Notes under the pieces: generated by a model
Told to the model about the DNA's origin: nothing
Databases searched by the model: none
What the model saw: the letters and a program-made list of their open reading frames with translations, nothing else
From: Polyangium sp. y55x31
GTDB lineage: Bacteria > Myxococcota_A > Polyangia > Polyangiales > Polyangiaceae
Reading direction: 5' to 3'
NCBI RefSeq assembly: GCF_029946505.1
Contig: NZ_JARZHG010000046.1
Location: 24,814 to 88,813, forward strand
DNA length: 64,000 bases
Position numbers and translations under genes: made by a program
Part shown: in pieces, positions 52,773-63,603 of the stretch
Numbering within the stretch: position 1 is the first letter of the stretch
Layout: each line of letters starts with the position of its first letter

Positions 52773-55087
52773 GCTTCCTCCGCTCGGGCCCGGGCACGTT
52801 TTGCGCGGAGCGCCACGACACCGATCGCGGCAACGGCGAGCACGGTGATCTCTCCGAGCGTGTCCGCGCCACGGAAATCGACCAGGATGACATTCACCAC
52901 GTTACGCCCCTTCGCTTCGGGCAATGAAAGCGCGAGCTGCTCCGCGCCCGCCGGATGACCGGCCGGATGGATGCCCGAAGCCCAGGCGAGGACCGCCATC
53001 CCGAGCCCGAGCGCAGCCGCGAAAAAACCGTGGGCGACGCGCCGCCCGCGCGAGCGCTCGTCGGGGCCGAGGCGTGGGAGCCGTTGAAAGACGAGCAGGA
53101 GCAGAATGAGCGAGACCGTCTCGACCAGGATCTGCGTGAGCACGAGGTCCGGAGCCCGGAAGAGGACATAAAAGACCGCGAGACCATAGCCGGCCGCGGC
53201 CATGAAAATGATTTTGGAGACGCGATCCTGGACGAGCACCGCGAGCACGGCGCCCGCGGCGATGATCGCGGCAGGCAGCGGCGCGGCGAGGAGATCGACG
53301 GACCAGGAGGTCTGCGCCCCGCGGAGGCGAGGGAACGAGCCTTCGCACAGGGCGGCGGCGGACGCGGCGGCGCCAAAGAGGAGCATGACGGCCAGGTATC
53401 GCGAATGCCCGCCCGCCTGTGCCGCGCGACTGAATGCGCTCGAAGCGCCGAGGAGCGTGGAGGCGAGGCGATCGAAGGCGAGCTCCGTCTCCGCTTGGGC
53501 CGGCACCCGTGCATACCGCCTCCACAGGAGATACCCCGCGATCCCGATTCCGAGGGTCGAGACGCTCAGCAGAAAGATACGGTCGAGGTGGTGCCACACG
53601 GCGAACCACGCGGGCCAATCGGTCCCCGGCTCGAGCACGGAGCCGAGGAGCCACCCCGGGGCAATGCCGCCGATCACGTGGGGCAGGAGGAGAATGGCGG
53701 GCACCACGAGCAGCCATCGCGAGATCTCGCTCCGCGGATAGCCGCGCCAATCAGGCGGCAGCTCGGGCCCCCAGAACGTGCTCACGAAGAGCTTGAGCGC
53801 GTAGACGACCGCCATCGCGCCTCCCAGGACGGCCGCGGCCACAGCGGCGACGGCGCCCGGGAAGCGGGCATCGAGGAGCGCTTGGAGGAATACCTCCTTG
53901 CTCATGAAGCCGAGCACGAAGGGGAAGCCCCCCATCGTGAGGGCGCCGATCCCGATGAGTACGCCGCCGATCGGCTCACGCCGGAACCAGCGTTCCTCCT
54001 TCAGGATCGAGAGATCACGCGTCCCCGAGGCCTTCTCCATCCACCCGACGAGGAGGAACAGCGCAGACTTGTAGAGGGCGTGGCTCGTAATGGCGAGGAG
54101 CTCCCCGCGCACGATGCCCCCGTGAACGTCGGCCGGCGGATAAATGCCATAAAGCGCCGTGAGGACGCCGAGGTTCGCCACGGTGCTGTGAGCGAGGAGC
54201 TTTTTCAGATCCCAAGCGCGCACTGCATTCCATCCGCCGACGAGAAACGTCGTGAGTCCGACGGTGAGCAAAATGGGCTGGAACGCGGGCGACGCGCCGA
54301 AGATCGGCGATAGCCGGCCCACCAAGAAGATTCCAGCCTTCACCATGGTGGCGGAGTGGAGGAAGGCGCTCACCGGCGCGGGGGCGGCCATCGCGCCCGG
54401 GAGCCAAAAATGGAAGGGGAACTGGGCCGACTTCGTGAACGCGCCGACCAGCATGAGCAGAAGCGCGACATCACGCGCCGGGCTCGCCATGATCCGTTCC
54501 GCGCGCGCGGGCATGCTGGACAGGTCGTAGGTCCCGGCGATCTGCCCGAGCACGAGGATACCGGCGAGCAAGGAGAGCCCACCGGCCCCCGTCACGAGGA
54601 ACGCACGAATGGCGCCGGACCTCGCCTCCGGGGCGGCGCCGTCCATTCCAATGAGGAGGAAGGACGCGAGGGTCGTGAGCTCCCAGAAGACGAAGAGCAG
54701 CAGGAGCGAATCCGAAAGAACGATCGCGAGCATGGCGCCCATGAACGCGAGCAGCACAGCCCAGAACCGAGGCGTGGCGTTCCTCCCGAGATAGGCGCGG
54801 CTATACTGGACGATGCCGAGGCCCACGCCCGCGACGAGCAGAACGAAAAACGCCCCGAGGTGATCCAGGCGGAGGCTCGCCGTCATGCCCGCGGACGGAA
54901 ACCAGGCGATGGGGACAAGAACCGTCTCCCCCCTGCCGGCCGCCGCCGGCCAGCGGGGGACGGACAGCGCGAGCACGAGCGCCGGCACGAGAAGGGCGAG
55001 CCGCCCAGCCCAGCGTGACGAGAGGACGAGCGCGGCAGCGGCGCCCACGAAGGGAATGGCAACGATGGCGATGAGTATCGTGTGCAC
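52769..55087 (-). CDS. mrpA: Mrp Na+/H+ antiporter subunit A
   Basis: The GTG at 55087 gives 772 residues; the frame is open to 55114. A NuoL-like antiporter core (about 1-500) includes SDSLLLLFVFWELTTLASFL, the SAQFPFHFWLPGAMAAPAPV region with the conserved Lys replaced in its usual place by nearby residues, and HSATMVKAGIF. The C-terminal part carries the extra MrpA-specific domains, including DLVLTQILVETVSLILLLLV and DFRGADTLGEITVLAVAAIG. It is the first gene of the operon. A universal stress protein gene is 145 bases upstream on the same strand and may be co-transcribed. Confidence 0.95.
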   Translation of the reverse strand: MHTILIAIVAIPFVGAAAALVLSSRWAGRLALLVPALVLALSVPRWPAAAGRGETVLVPIAWFPSAGMTASLRLDHLGAFFVLLVAGVGLGIVQYSRAYLGRNATPRFWAVLLAFMGAMLAIVLSDSLLLLFVFWELTTLASFLLIGMDGAAPEARSGAIRAFLVTGAGGLSLLAGILVLGQIAGTYDLSSMPARAERIMASPARDVALLLMLVGAFTKSAQFPFHFWLPGAMAAPAPVSAFLHSATMVKAGIFLVGRLSPIFGASPAFQPILLTVGLTTFLVGGWNAVRAWDLKKLLAHSTVANLGVLTALYGIYPPADVHGGIVRGELLAITSHALYKSALFLLVGWMEKASGTRDLSILKEERWFRREPIGGVLIGIGALTMGGFPFVLGFMSKEVFLQALLDARFPGAVAAVAAAVLGGAMAVVYALKLFVSTFWGPELPPDWRGYPRSEISRWLLVVPAILLLPHVIGGIAPGWLLGSVLEPGTDWPAWFAVWHHLDRIFLLSVSTLGIGIAGYLLWRRYARVPAQAETELAFDRLASTLLGASSAFSRAAQAGGHSRYLAVMLLFGAAASAAALCEGSFPRLRGAQTSWSVDLLAAPLPAAIIAAGAVLAVLVQDRVSKIIFMAAAGYGLAVFYVLFRAPDLVLTQILVETVSLILLLLVFQRLPRLGPDERSRGRRVAHGFFAAALGLGMAVLAWASGIHPAGHPAGAEQLALSLPEAKGRNVVNVILVDFRGADTLGEITVLAVAAIGVVALRAKRARARAEEA

Positions 55088-55232
55088 GGCCCCCCGTCCG
55101 CTTCGACGCCGCATTCCTGGGCCACCCCGTTCCGGAGAGGATCGGGCCCAGCGCAGAAGCCCGCGGCCGCACGGCAGTTAGGAAGAAGCGTGCCGGGCGA
55201 GGCCCGCGCAGGAGAGCGGGCAGCCGAAGCGT

Positions 55233-56243
55233 TCAGGCGGCGTCTGCTGCTCGCGGCGGTACAGCTCGGCTGCGCCTTCGTCCACCCCCCGTATGGCGAC
55301 AGGCCACCCGAGCCAAGACCCCCGTGCGTCGCACGCGGTGGACCTTGCTTGGGACGTAGTCCGGCGGGACGCACACGACACCGCCCGGTAGGGGGGCTCG
55401 AAAGAGGCTGCGCCACACGCGTGTCGACCATGGGCGCTCGCGCGGCAAGTCGCTAGGGACCACGACGAGATCGATGGCCTCTTGTCGTGCGAGCTCTTCG
55501 ACCGCGCGCGCGTCCTTTACGCGGGTCTCCGTGATGCTCACCCCCAGCCGACGGAGGTCGTCCCGCAATGCATCGAGCGCGTCGAGGGGGGCCTCGCGGC
55601 GTGTGCCGCGATAAGGGTGCGCCGGTGCCTCGGCGCCGCCGTCCGAAGGGCTCTCCTGGCATTCGTTCGACGAGACATGAGCCAGTAGGGCTTCGCAGGG
55701 GCGGCCGCGCTGGAGCTCGGCGAGCCAGCCCAGGGCGGCCCGCGATCCCGGAGAGCGGCCCAGCGCGACCATGACGCGCAGGAGGTAATCACCACGGGCC
55801 CACCGAAGCAGCCCGTCCGCATCGTGAATGAGCAAGATTGGAATGGACGCGGCGCGGGCAATCCTCACGGCGAGCCTGCAGGAAGGTCGCCCGCTCACGG
55901 CTCCGGGATGGGGGGCCAACACGATCAAGCGCGCGTGGTGGAGCGCGGCGATCCTCGGCAACTCCACATGCCAGGCGCCGGCAGCGAGCTCGGGCGCCAC
56001 CCGGATCCCGAGCCGCCGCAGCCCAGCGGCCTCGCCGCAGATCCGCCTGCCATGCGACTCGAAGAGGGGGTTGTGTTCGTCAGCGACGACGAGCTCGGCC
56101 CCGAGCTCGTCGATGACGTGAACGAGGTGCAGCTCATCGCCGAGCAGCAATGCGAGGGCAGCGGCAGCCTGGTTGGCTTGCTGGTTGTCGGGCCCCAGCG
56201 TGGTACCGCAGACGATCGACATGGAGACATGGACTGCAACCAC
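55233..56243 (-). CDS. Universal stress protein, tandem UspA domains
   Basis: The GTG at 56243 (or ATG 56222) gives about 336 residues with two UspA-like halves. The first (about 1-145) has HVIDELGAELVV and ends SIPILLIHDADG; the second starts VMVALGRSPGSRAALGWLAE and ends IDLVVVPSDLPRERPWSTRV and GGVVCVPP, where USP proteins bind ATP. The glycine motif is partly degenerate in both. The frame is open for another 118 codons upstream but without USP-like sequence. Its position ahead of the Mrp operon suggests a role in ionic or alkaline stress. The C-terminal 40 residues are Arg-rich and atypical. Confidence 0.8.
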   Translation of the reverse strand: MVAVHVSMSIVCGTTLGPDNQQANQAAAALALLLGDELHLVHVIDELGAELVVADEHNPLFESHGRRICGEAAGLRRLGIRVAPELAAGAWHVELPRIAALHHARLIVLAPHPGAVSGRPSCRLAVRIARAASIPILLIHDADGLLRWARGDYLLRVMVALGRSPGSRAALGWLAELQRGRPCEALLAHVSSNECQESPSDGGAEAPAHPYRGTRREAPLDALDALRDDLRRLGVSITETRVKDARAVEELARQEAIDLVVVPSDLPRERPWSTRVWRSLFRAPLPGGVVCVPPDYVPSKVHRVRRTGVLARVACRHTGGGRRRSRAVPPRAADAA

Positions 56244-56663
56244 CGTGCCCTGAAGCTCGCCCGGACCGCACAGCGGCTCGAACAGGTGAACGCCAACGCT
56301 GCGCCCGATAATCTGGTCCCTCGGCCTCGCGCGTCTGGGCTTTCCGGAGGACGAGATGTAAACCGGCGACGAATTGGGGTGACCGGGTGCAACGCCTGGT
56401 TTGCGAACCCACGCGAAGTCGTTCCTTTCGGGTGAGGCGGGCCTGAAGCCCAGGACTCTCCCCCGATCGCCGACGATGTCGATCAGCACATCCAAGTCGG
56501 TGCCTGCGCCTTCGCGGTCGCAGGTCCTGGTCTCGATCTCGTAGAGATCGGCAAACGCCAGAAGCGTAAAGAGGCATCCTTTTGGCAATGGTCCCATTTC
56601 TCATGACGGAGCCCCCTTTCGTTCCACGGATGAGCATGCCTTCGCGAGCGTTCGCTCTCGTAG
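56244..56663. other. Gap between the USP gene and a hydrolase fragment; no supported gene
   Basis: About 420 bases. The minus-strand frame of the USP gene stays open through it (to 56597) with protein-like patches (FTLLAFADLYEIE, GTDLDVLIDIVGDRGRVLGF), which could be a non-homologous extension or a relic of another gene. No start signal or known motif supports a separate gene. Confidence 0.4.
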
Positions 56664-57050
56664 CTCGCGGCGCTGCCCGATGGCGAGCGCCCACCTGACG
56701 ACGAGCTCGAGCAGACCGCCGAGGCCATGGCAACCATCGCCAGCGCCCCCTCGTTCACGAGTTTCCTGGGCTCCAATCCGGATCCATTCCTGCGTGCCGT
56801 CCGCTCCCCCGTGCTCGCCCTCGGCGGCTCCCTGGATCTCCAGGTGCCAGCACGTGAGCACCTCGCGGGCATCGCGTCCGCGCTCCGGGCCGGCGGCAAC
56901 ACGCGTGCGGAGGTGATCGAGCTGCCAGGGCTCAATCATCTGTTTCAGACCGCTGTCACCGGGGCCATCGAGGAATACGAGCAGATCGAGGAGACCTTCG
57001 CCCCCGCGGCCCTGCAACGGATTGCCGCATGGCTCTCGGTATGGGGATGA
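56664..57050 (+). pseudogene. Alpha/beta hydrolase C-terminal fragment
   Basis: An open frame begins right after a TAG at 56661 and runs to a stop at 57050. It encodes the last 128 residues of an alpha/beta hydrolase: FTSFLGSNPDPFLRAV, PVLALGGSLDLQVPA with the likely catalytic Asp, and VIELPGLNHLFQTAVTG with the catalytic His. The nucleophile-bearing N-terminal two thirds are absent, and there is no start codon with a ribosome site. It is a truncated relic, of a different subfamily from the intact hydrolase next to it. Confidence 0.75.
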
Positions 57051-57145
57051 GGAACGGGAGGACGTGACGAACGCCTCGATGGCGGCGACGAGCAGGGCAT
57101 CGCGGTGCTGGAAGTCTGCGCGGCAGCTCACGCGGCGTGCTTCCG

Positions 57146-58279
57146 TCAGGCGGGCGAGAAGGTTTGCGTAAGCCAGCCGCAGAGCCCCGCTGTCGCCAGC
57201 GGCAGGTTCCCCATCTGGCAGTGCTGGTCTGCGCTCTCGGCGGCGGTGAAGATCTGGATGGTCACGGGGGCGGCGGTGAGCGCGCGCTCCTGCATGGTCG
57301 CGAGCGCAGGGGGCTGGAATCGGTCGTGTTCTCCGGCGAAGAGCAGCGTCGGCACGGTGACACGCTCCGAGCCGAGGTGTTCCGCGTTCATCCCCAAAAA
57401 CCAGCGCGCCGCCGCGACCGGCTCCTCCGTGCGGGTCATCCAGTTCGCCTGGGCCACGACGTGCCGGAGGATCGGAAACATGCGCATCCTCCAGCGGATC
57501 GTCACGTTCATGAACCTCGTCCAGCCCACCATCCGACGGACGAATCCGGCGGCGAACCGAGGGAATCTGCCCAGCCAATCGTACACCGGCGACCAGGAGA
57601 CCACGGCGTCAATACGCGGCTCGCGCGAGGCCGCCCGGATTGCCCAGTACCCTCCCATCGACATCCCGACGAGTGCCGCGCGCTTCACCCCGAAATGGTC
57701 CAGCACGGCCGCTACGGGCCGCTCCCAATCGTGGGTGTGCGGAACGCCGTGGCGCGTACGGGCGCCTCCCTGGCCGGGCCCGTCGAAGGCGACGGCGTCG
57801 AAGCCGGCCTCCGAGATGCTGCGCCAGATCGGGAAGAACTCCTCGATCACCGAGTCGAACCCGCCGAATACCAGCACGGTGCCTCGGCGGGCGCCTACCG
57901 CGGGGCGGGTGAGCGCGGGCAGCGAGGCGCCCTCGTACGGCACCTCGTGGCGCGTGATGCCCTCGTCGGCGACTGCGCGATCCCAGAGCCTTCGGTATCG
58001 CTCGTACGCGGCGACCTGCTCGTCGGAGGGGCGCGGGGTGAAGAACTCGGCCAGCCGGGCGCATCCGGCCGCCTCTGTCCACCGACCCTCACGCTCGGCT
58101 ACATCGGCGAGCGCACCGAAAACCGCGGGAACCTCGACCGGCCGCGTGATCTGGACAGCCCCACGCTCGGCGGTCACCCGAGGCAGGGTGCCCAGCGCGT
58201 GAGCGCGGTTGAGCTGGTAATTCATGAAATCGTTCGGGTGAAAGCGCTTGAATCCGATCGGGAGCTGAGGAGTGGGCAT
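57146..58279 (-). CDS. Alpha/beta hydrolase (FrsA/dihydropseudooxynicotine-hydrolase-like)
   Basis: A 377-residue protein. A helical N-terminal region (1-120) precedes an alpha/beta hydrolase core with the oxyanion region VLVFGGFDSVIEE, the nucleophile elbow VGMSMGG near 215, Asp in LLFAGEHDRF and His in SADQHCQMGN. The N-terminal helical cap plus core resembles FrsA-type and C-C bond hydrolases that act on diketone-like substrates. It starts three bases after the methyltransferase stop and has a strong GGAGG within that gene's end, so the two are co-expressed, perhaps as tailoring enzymes of a small metabolite. Substrate unknown. Confidence 0.88.
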   Translation of the reverse strand: MPTPQLPIGFKRFHPNDFMNYQLNRAHALGTLPRVTAERGAVQITRPVEVPAVFGALADVAEREGRWTEAAGCARLAEFFTPRPSDEQVAAYERYRRLWDRAVADEGITRHEVPYEGASLPALTRPAVGARRGTVLVFGGFDSVIEEFFPIWRSISEAGFDAVAFDGPGQGGARTRHGVPHTHDWERPVAAVLDHFGVKRAALVGMSMGGYWAIRAASREPRIDAVVSWSPVYDWLGRFPRFAAGFVRRMVGWTRFMNVTIRWRMRMFPILRHVVAQANWMTRTEEPVAAARWFLGMNAEHLGSERVTVPTLLFAGEHDRFQPPALATMQERALTAAPVTIQIFTAAESADQHCQMGNLPLATAGLCGWLTQTFSPA

Positions 58280-58282
58280 GGC

Positions 58283-59167
58283 TCAACCTCCGGAAAGTTT
58301 CTCGGCGTAGACGAACCGCTCGATCTCCGACGCAGACAAGGCACGACCCGACGGCTGGATGTACCTCGCGAAGTATTCGCTGGGGCCGACCTGCTCACGC
58401 TCGGTCCAGCCGTATGTGCGGAGCAGGCCGTCCACGCTCTCGGGCTCGATGCCGAAGTGCCACACGTCGTGTCTCTTCATGTCCTGGTGGATCTGCTCCG
58501 CGCCGTAGAAGTTGGTTCCGGCCAGGAAGTCCTTGCGGATGTACGTGAAGATCAGGCGACTGCCGGCGGCAGCCTTCGACAGGAACCCCAGGGTCTTGCG
58601 AAAGCCTTCCTCGGTCAGGTACTGGGTGACGGCCTCCCAGACGAACATGGCCCGCGCCTCGAGACGAAAGCCGTTCGCTTCGAGGGCGCTCCCGAGAGCA
58701 TCGATCTGGAAGTCGACCGGGATCAAGGTCACGTGCTCGGGCACCCGGCCGTAAATCTTCTGCAATCTCTCCTGCTTGTAGGTGATGTTCGCAGGCAAAT
58801 CGACCTCGAAGGCTGAAACACCTGCCGGGGCGATCAGCCGGTACGCCCGGGTATCGAGGCCGGCGCCGAGGATCACGAACTGCGTGATTCCGGCATCGAT
58901 GGCCTCGACGACTTTGTCGTCGGCATATCGCTTCCGGCAGAGGACGCCGCCCCAGATGCCCGGAGCCTTCTTTTCCGTCGCGTTGATCCCGAGGTTGCGC
59001 ATGAAGGTCCACTTGCATGCATGCACCCCGAGTCTCAGGCCGGGCGGCAAGAAATGCACGGCGAGGTCGTCCCGGATGAGCCGCTGGGCCTCGGGGTAAT
59101 GCTGTTCGACGGCTGCAATGACCATCGGACCGAATGCCGTCTGTGCTGCGGGCGGGTGCTTTGCCAT
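58283..59167 (-). CDS. SAM-dependent methyltransferase, leucine carboxyl methyltransferase-like family
   Basis: The ATG at 59167 gives 294 residues (a TTG two codons earlier is possible). The SAM-binding signature FVILGAGLDTRAYRL near 95-110 and the later FEVDLPANITYKQERL and MFVWEAVTQYLTEEGFRKTL are typical of the LCM-like family that methylates carboxyl or hydroxyl groups of small molecules, also seen in polyketide tailoring. The gene is 30 bases after the exchanger gene and three before the hydrolase on the same strand. Substrate unknown. Confidence 0.9.
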   Translation of the reverse strand: MAKHPPAAQTAFGPMVIAAVEQHYPEAQRLIRDDLAVHFLPPGLRLGVHACKWTFMRNLGINATEKKAPGIWGGVLCRKRYADDKVVEAIDAGITQFVILGAGLDTRAYRLIAPAGVSAFEVDLPANITYKQERLQKIYGRVPEHVTLIPVDFQIDALGSALEANGFRLEARAMFVWEAVTQYLTEEGFRKTLGFLSKAAAGSRLIFTYIRKDFLAGTNFYGAEQIHQDMKRHDVWHFGIEPESVDGLLRTYGWTEREQVGPSEYFARYIQPSGRALSASEIERFVYAEKLSGG

Positions 59168-59197
59168 GGTCAACTCTTTTGCTGGGCGCGCAGGGGC

Positions 59198-60172
59198 TCA
59201 GCCTCGCACCACGGTCACGACAGTGAACGCCACGTAGAGGCCGACCGCGACCGCCCCCTCCAGGCGTGAAATGGTCCGTTCCCTCCGGATGAACATCGCC
59301 CCGAGCCCCGTCATCACGAGCAGCCCCGCGAGATCCAGCCCGAGCGTCCCCAGCGGCGCATGCACCGGGCCCGCCAGCGCCGCCGCGCCGAGACAGAGGA
59401 ACGTATTGAAGATGTTGGAGCCCACGACATTACCGATGGCGATGTCGGCGTTTCCACGTCGAGCGGCGATCACCCCCGTCACGAGCTCCGGCAGCGAGGT
59501 CCCCACCGCGACGATGGTGAGCCCGACGAGCCGATCGCTCATCCCGAGAGCGCGCGCGACCGAGACCGCGCCGTCGACGAAGATGTCGCCCCCAAGGAGC
59601 AGGATCAGCAAGCCGACGCCTGCCGTCGCCGCGGCGCGCAGGGCGCCCCCGCGTTTTGGGGCGCCGGCCTCGTCGGCGGCCCGCTCGGCGGCGGCCGTGT
59701 CCGCCCGGGCCTCGGCAACGATCGAAGCCGAGCGCGCGGCGCGGATCATCCACCCGGTGTAGGCGAGGGCGACGAGAAGAAGCCCGGCCGCTTCCCAGCG
59801 GCGCACGGCATCGTCGAGGAGCAGCAGCGGGACGAGGAGCGCGCTCGCGACGAACATCGGCAGCTCGCGCTGGCGGAGCGTCCCGTCCACCCGTGCCGGC
59901 CGGATGAGCACGGCGAGGCCGAGGATAAGACCGATGTTCACGATGTTCGAGCCGATGACGTTGCCGAGCGCCACCTCGCCGTGCCCGTCGATCGCCGCCT
60001 GCACGCCCACAATGACCTCGGGCGCCGACGTCCCGTAAGCGACGACTGTGAGGCCGACGAGGATCTGCGGCACGCGCAGAGCGAGGGCTAGCGCGGACGC
60101 GCCCCCGACGAACCACTCCGCACCGAAGTACAGGAGCACCCCGCCCCCGACGAGCTCCACCCACGGGCTCAC
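59198..60172 (-). CDS. Calcium/sodium (K+-dependent type) cation antiporter, CaCA family
   Basis: A GTG at 60172 with GGGGAGA upstream gives 324 residues. Two inverted alpha-repeat halves are clear: GTSAPEVIVGV with GNVIGSNIVNIGLILGL, and GTSLPELVTGV with GNVVGSNIFNTFLCLG. The conserved Glu and Asn residues that bind the cations are present. About ten membrane segments with a short cytoplasmic loop (about 160-195). Exchanges Ca2+ for Na+ or H+ at the inner membrane. It follows nhaA by 34 bases. Confidence 0.94.
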   Translation of the reverse strand: MSPWVELVGGGVLLYFGAEWFVGGASALALALRVPQILVGLTVVAYGTSAPEVIVGVQAAIDGHGEVALGNVIGSNIVNIGLILGLAVLIRPARVDGTLRQRELPMFVASALLVPLLLLDDAVRRWEAAGLLLVALAYTGWMIRAARSASIVAEARADTAAAERAADEAGAPKRGGALRAAATAGVGLLILLLGGDIFVDGAVSVARALGMSDRLVGLTIVAVGTSLPELVTGVIAARRGNADIAIGNVVGSNIFNTFLCLGAAALAGPVHAPLGTLGLDLAGLLVMTGLGAMFIRRERTISRLEGAVAVGLYVAFTVVTVVRG

Positions 60173-60206
60173 GTGTCTCCCCGCGTGTGATGTGTGTTCG
60201 TCATGA

Positions 60207-61628
<1,422 letters not shown>

Positions 61629-61869
61629 GCTCGATCCCTCGCCGGCAGATGCGCCGGCTGGGATGGCGGCCCGACCATCCTGGATCCTGCAGCGACGGTC
61701 GCTGCACCCTTCGTCGAAGAACCGCGCGCACTATCGCACGGTTCTGCATGCACGTCGAGTAGGGCGTGGCTCGGTCGAGGCTCAAGAGCTACGACGTGCG
61801 AGGTCCTTGTGCTGGCGCGTCTTCCTCGGGGAAACCCTGGACGCCGATCTGCTCGAAGCGAGCAAGGGC

Positions 61870-62077
61870 GACGGCGCGCACTTCGGCCGCCCGCTGCGGG
61901 TGCTCCCGAACCGCGAGGGAAAGAGGGGCGCGGTTGATCGTGAACGACATGAGCGAGGTGAACATCAACGCCGAGTTCGTGCCGCGCTACACCGCAGCGA
62001 GGAAGCGGCTCGACACGATGGTGACGGGGGTCGACGCCTACAACTTTCCGAAGGACTTTCCCCGCAGCCGAAGGTAG
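61870..62077 (+). pseudogene. CobW-type (G3E) GTPase fragment
   Basis: The piece RVLPNREGKRGAV in one frame, then RLIVNDMSEVNINAEF and KRLDTMVTGVDAYNFPKDF in the next, matches the order of the CobW/G3E metallochaperone GTPase family (NREG..VAVIVNDMSEVNID, then RLDTMVTVVDA-NF). The P-loop and the CxCC motif are missing, and one frameshift lies near 61935. This is a small internal relic. Confidence 0.75.
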
Positions 62078-62079
62078 TT

Positions 62080-62220
62080 TCTGCCAGTATCTGTGGCCGA
62101 ATCACGCGGGACGACGAGGAGTTCTGTCACGCGGGTCTGGCCGTGTTTTACGAGGAGGGGCGCGGTGTTCCGAAAGACGTGAACATCGCATTGAGGCACG
62201 CCAACCTCGCCAGGCCCCGA
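62080..62220 (+). pseudogene. Sel1-repeat fragment
   Basis: A short frame reading CGRITRDDEEFCHAGLAVFY, then EEGRGVPKDVNIALRHANLA, equals one Sel1-like repeat (helix, Y-x-x-G-x-GV-x-KD, helix). It follows the GTPase fragment directly and has no start of its own. The rest of the stretch to 62319 has no gene. Confidence 0.55.
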
Positions 62221-62319
62221 CTTTACGCGACGCCTGCGATGTTGCGTTACTTCCGCCTGCTCCGCCAGAAGTCGCCGCCGCTATCGAAAGAAGAACTCAC
62301 TGCACCTTGCATACGTTTG

Positions 62320-62859
62320 CTATCCCCTCGCCCCCATCCTCTTCGTCTCGCCCTTCTGCCCCTTCGACGACGGCGTTCCCCGCCGCGCCCCCGTCCTCCT
62401 CGAAGGCGCCGTCCCCCTCTCCCGCTGGCTCTCCGTCGCACTCGGCAACGTCGGCGGTGGCACGTCCTTCCCCCACCGCGATGCAATCGTCTGCACCCGC
62501 AGACAAGCATCCTGGATCTCCTCCCCCGTCTTCGCCCCGGCGCCCAGCGCGTACGCCAGCGCCGCGACGAGCGCTGCATCCGCCAGCCCCAGCACCCCCA
62601 GCGCATCGTCCATCGCGCGCGCCCCATCCGCTTGCCGTCTCTCGTCCACGGCGAGGCTGAGCGCATCGACCGATGCCCGCACAATTCGCACGAGATCCAG
62701 CGCGCTACGCGCCGTCATCCCGTCGAGCACCGGCTCGTGCTCCTGGAGCAATCCCCCCATGAACCCGAGCCCCATTCCCTCGAGCGCCGCGGGCGCGCCG
62801 GTACGCAAGAGCCACGTGACGAGCTCGAGCGGACCATTGCGACGTTTTCGCTGTTCCAT
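62320..62859 (-). CDS. Unknown helical protein
   Basis: Starting at ATG 62859 (with AAGAAGG upstream) the product is 179 residues; an ATG at 62889 is the alternative. Residues 10-110 are helical with a Gly-rich turn (GMGLGFMGGLLQEHEP), followed by a long Ala-rich helix (LGLADAALVAALAYALGAGA) and a basic, Pro/Arg/Gly-rich tail that could bind nucleic acid. No recognised domain. It lies 291 bases downstream of the next gene on the same strand. Confidence 0.65.
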   Translation of the reverse strand: MEQRKRRNGPLELVTWLLRTGAPAALEGMGLGFMGGLLQEHEPVLDGMTARSALDLVRIVRASVDALSLAVDERRQADGARAMDDALGVLGLADAALVAALAYALGAGAKTGEEIQDACLRVQTIASRWGKDVPPPTLPSATESQRERGTAPSRRTGARRGTPSSKGQKGETKRMGARG

Positions 62860-63150
62860 GACCCAACCTTCTTCTGTGACGTAGATCATGCCCCTCACCG
62901 TGAAGCTCGCCGAGCTCCGGGCGCCGTCGGGGCCGACTTGGTGGCGGAGACGGAGCGGACGCCGGTGCGACCGCGTGTGCCCATCGGACAGCTCCGGCGC
63001 ATCGAGCCGGGCGCTGCGCTGCGTGGCGGGTGCGTTGCTGCATGACCGTTCCCCCGTGTCCAAAGCCCTCATCCCCCTTACGCTGTGCGCGTGTAGTGAT
63101 CACGATTGCACATGCATTCCAACCGGGCCAAGTTCGTGCCTTGTAACCAG

Positions 63151-63603
63151 TTACTGGGCGCGATACCTCGCCGGGCTCTCGTGACGCTGTTTCTTCCCCA
63201 CGAGTTCGAGGACCAGCCCGCGGCGCAGAACCGCATCGAGATCCCGCCCCGTGGGCGCCCCGAGCGTTAGCGGTTCGGATACCCGCACCCGAAGACCGCC
63301 ATCTCGGAGTACGAGCTGCCACGCCGCGGCAGCCGCCTTCAGCCCTTGGGCCGTCCTCGGCGCCGTCACGATCCATCGCCGATGGACCTGACGCCCGACG
63401 GCGAGCTCGACGCCGAGGTGCGGTATCTGGATCCGCACGAGCCCCGGCACCGCCTCGCTCGTCGACCACCGCTCGAGCACGATGAGCGCTGGTTCATTCG
63501 CAATTCGCGCCCCGACGATCATCCGCACCCGCAGAAGCGTCGTCCTCGACCAGCCCTTCGCACGCCGGCAGCGCCGCCACGGCCGCCGCCGGCAGGCGCT
63601 CAT
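63151..63603 (-). CDS. Unknown basic protein coupled to the gene upstream
   Basis: The ATG at 63603 overlaps the preceding stop by four bases (ATGA) and yields 150 residues. A basic N-terminus (about 1-25) leads into a beta-rich domain (MIVGARIANEPALIVLERWS, GLVRIQIPHLGVELAVGRQV, LKAAAAAWQLVLRDGGLRVR). No signal or membrane segment. I do not recognise it; small beta-rich proteins of this kind in myxobacteria are often part of plasmid- or phage-like modules. Confidence 0.65.
   Translation of the reverse strand: MSACRRRPWRRCRRAKGWSRTTLLRVRMIVGARIANEPALIVLERWSTSEAVPGLVRIQIPHLGVELAVGRQVHRRWIVTAPRTAQGLKAAAAAWQLVLRDGGLRVRVSEPLTLGAPTGRDLDAVLRRGLVLELVGKKQRHESPARYRAQ

Noticed and set aside
55183..55197. 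A sigma-54-like site upstream of mrpA on the minus strand (GGCACG-CTTC-TTCCT)
   Set aside because: The nearly invariant GC of the -12 element is CC here, so I do not call it a promoter.
56244..56597. Extension of the universal stress protein by 118 residues upstream
   Set aside because: Open, but without USP-like sequence or a ribosome site; I start the gene at 56243 and note the extension as unexplained.
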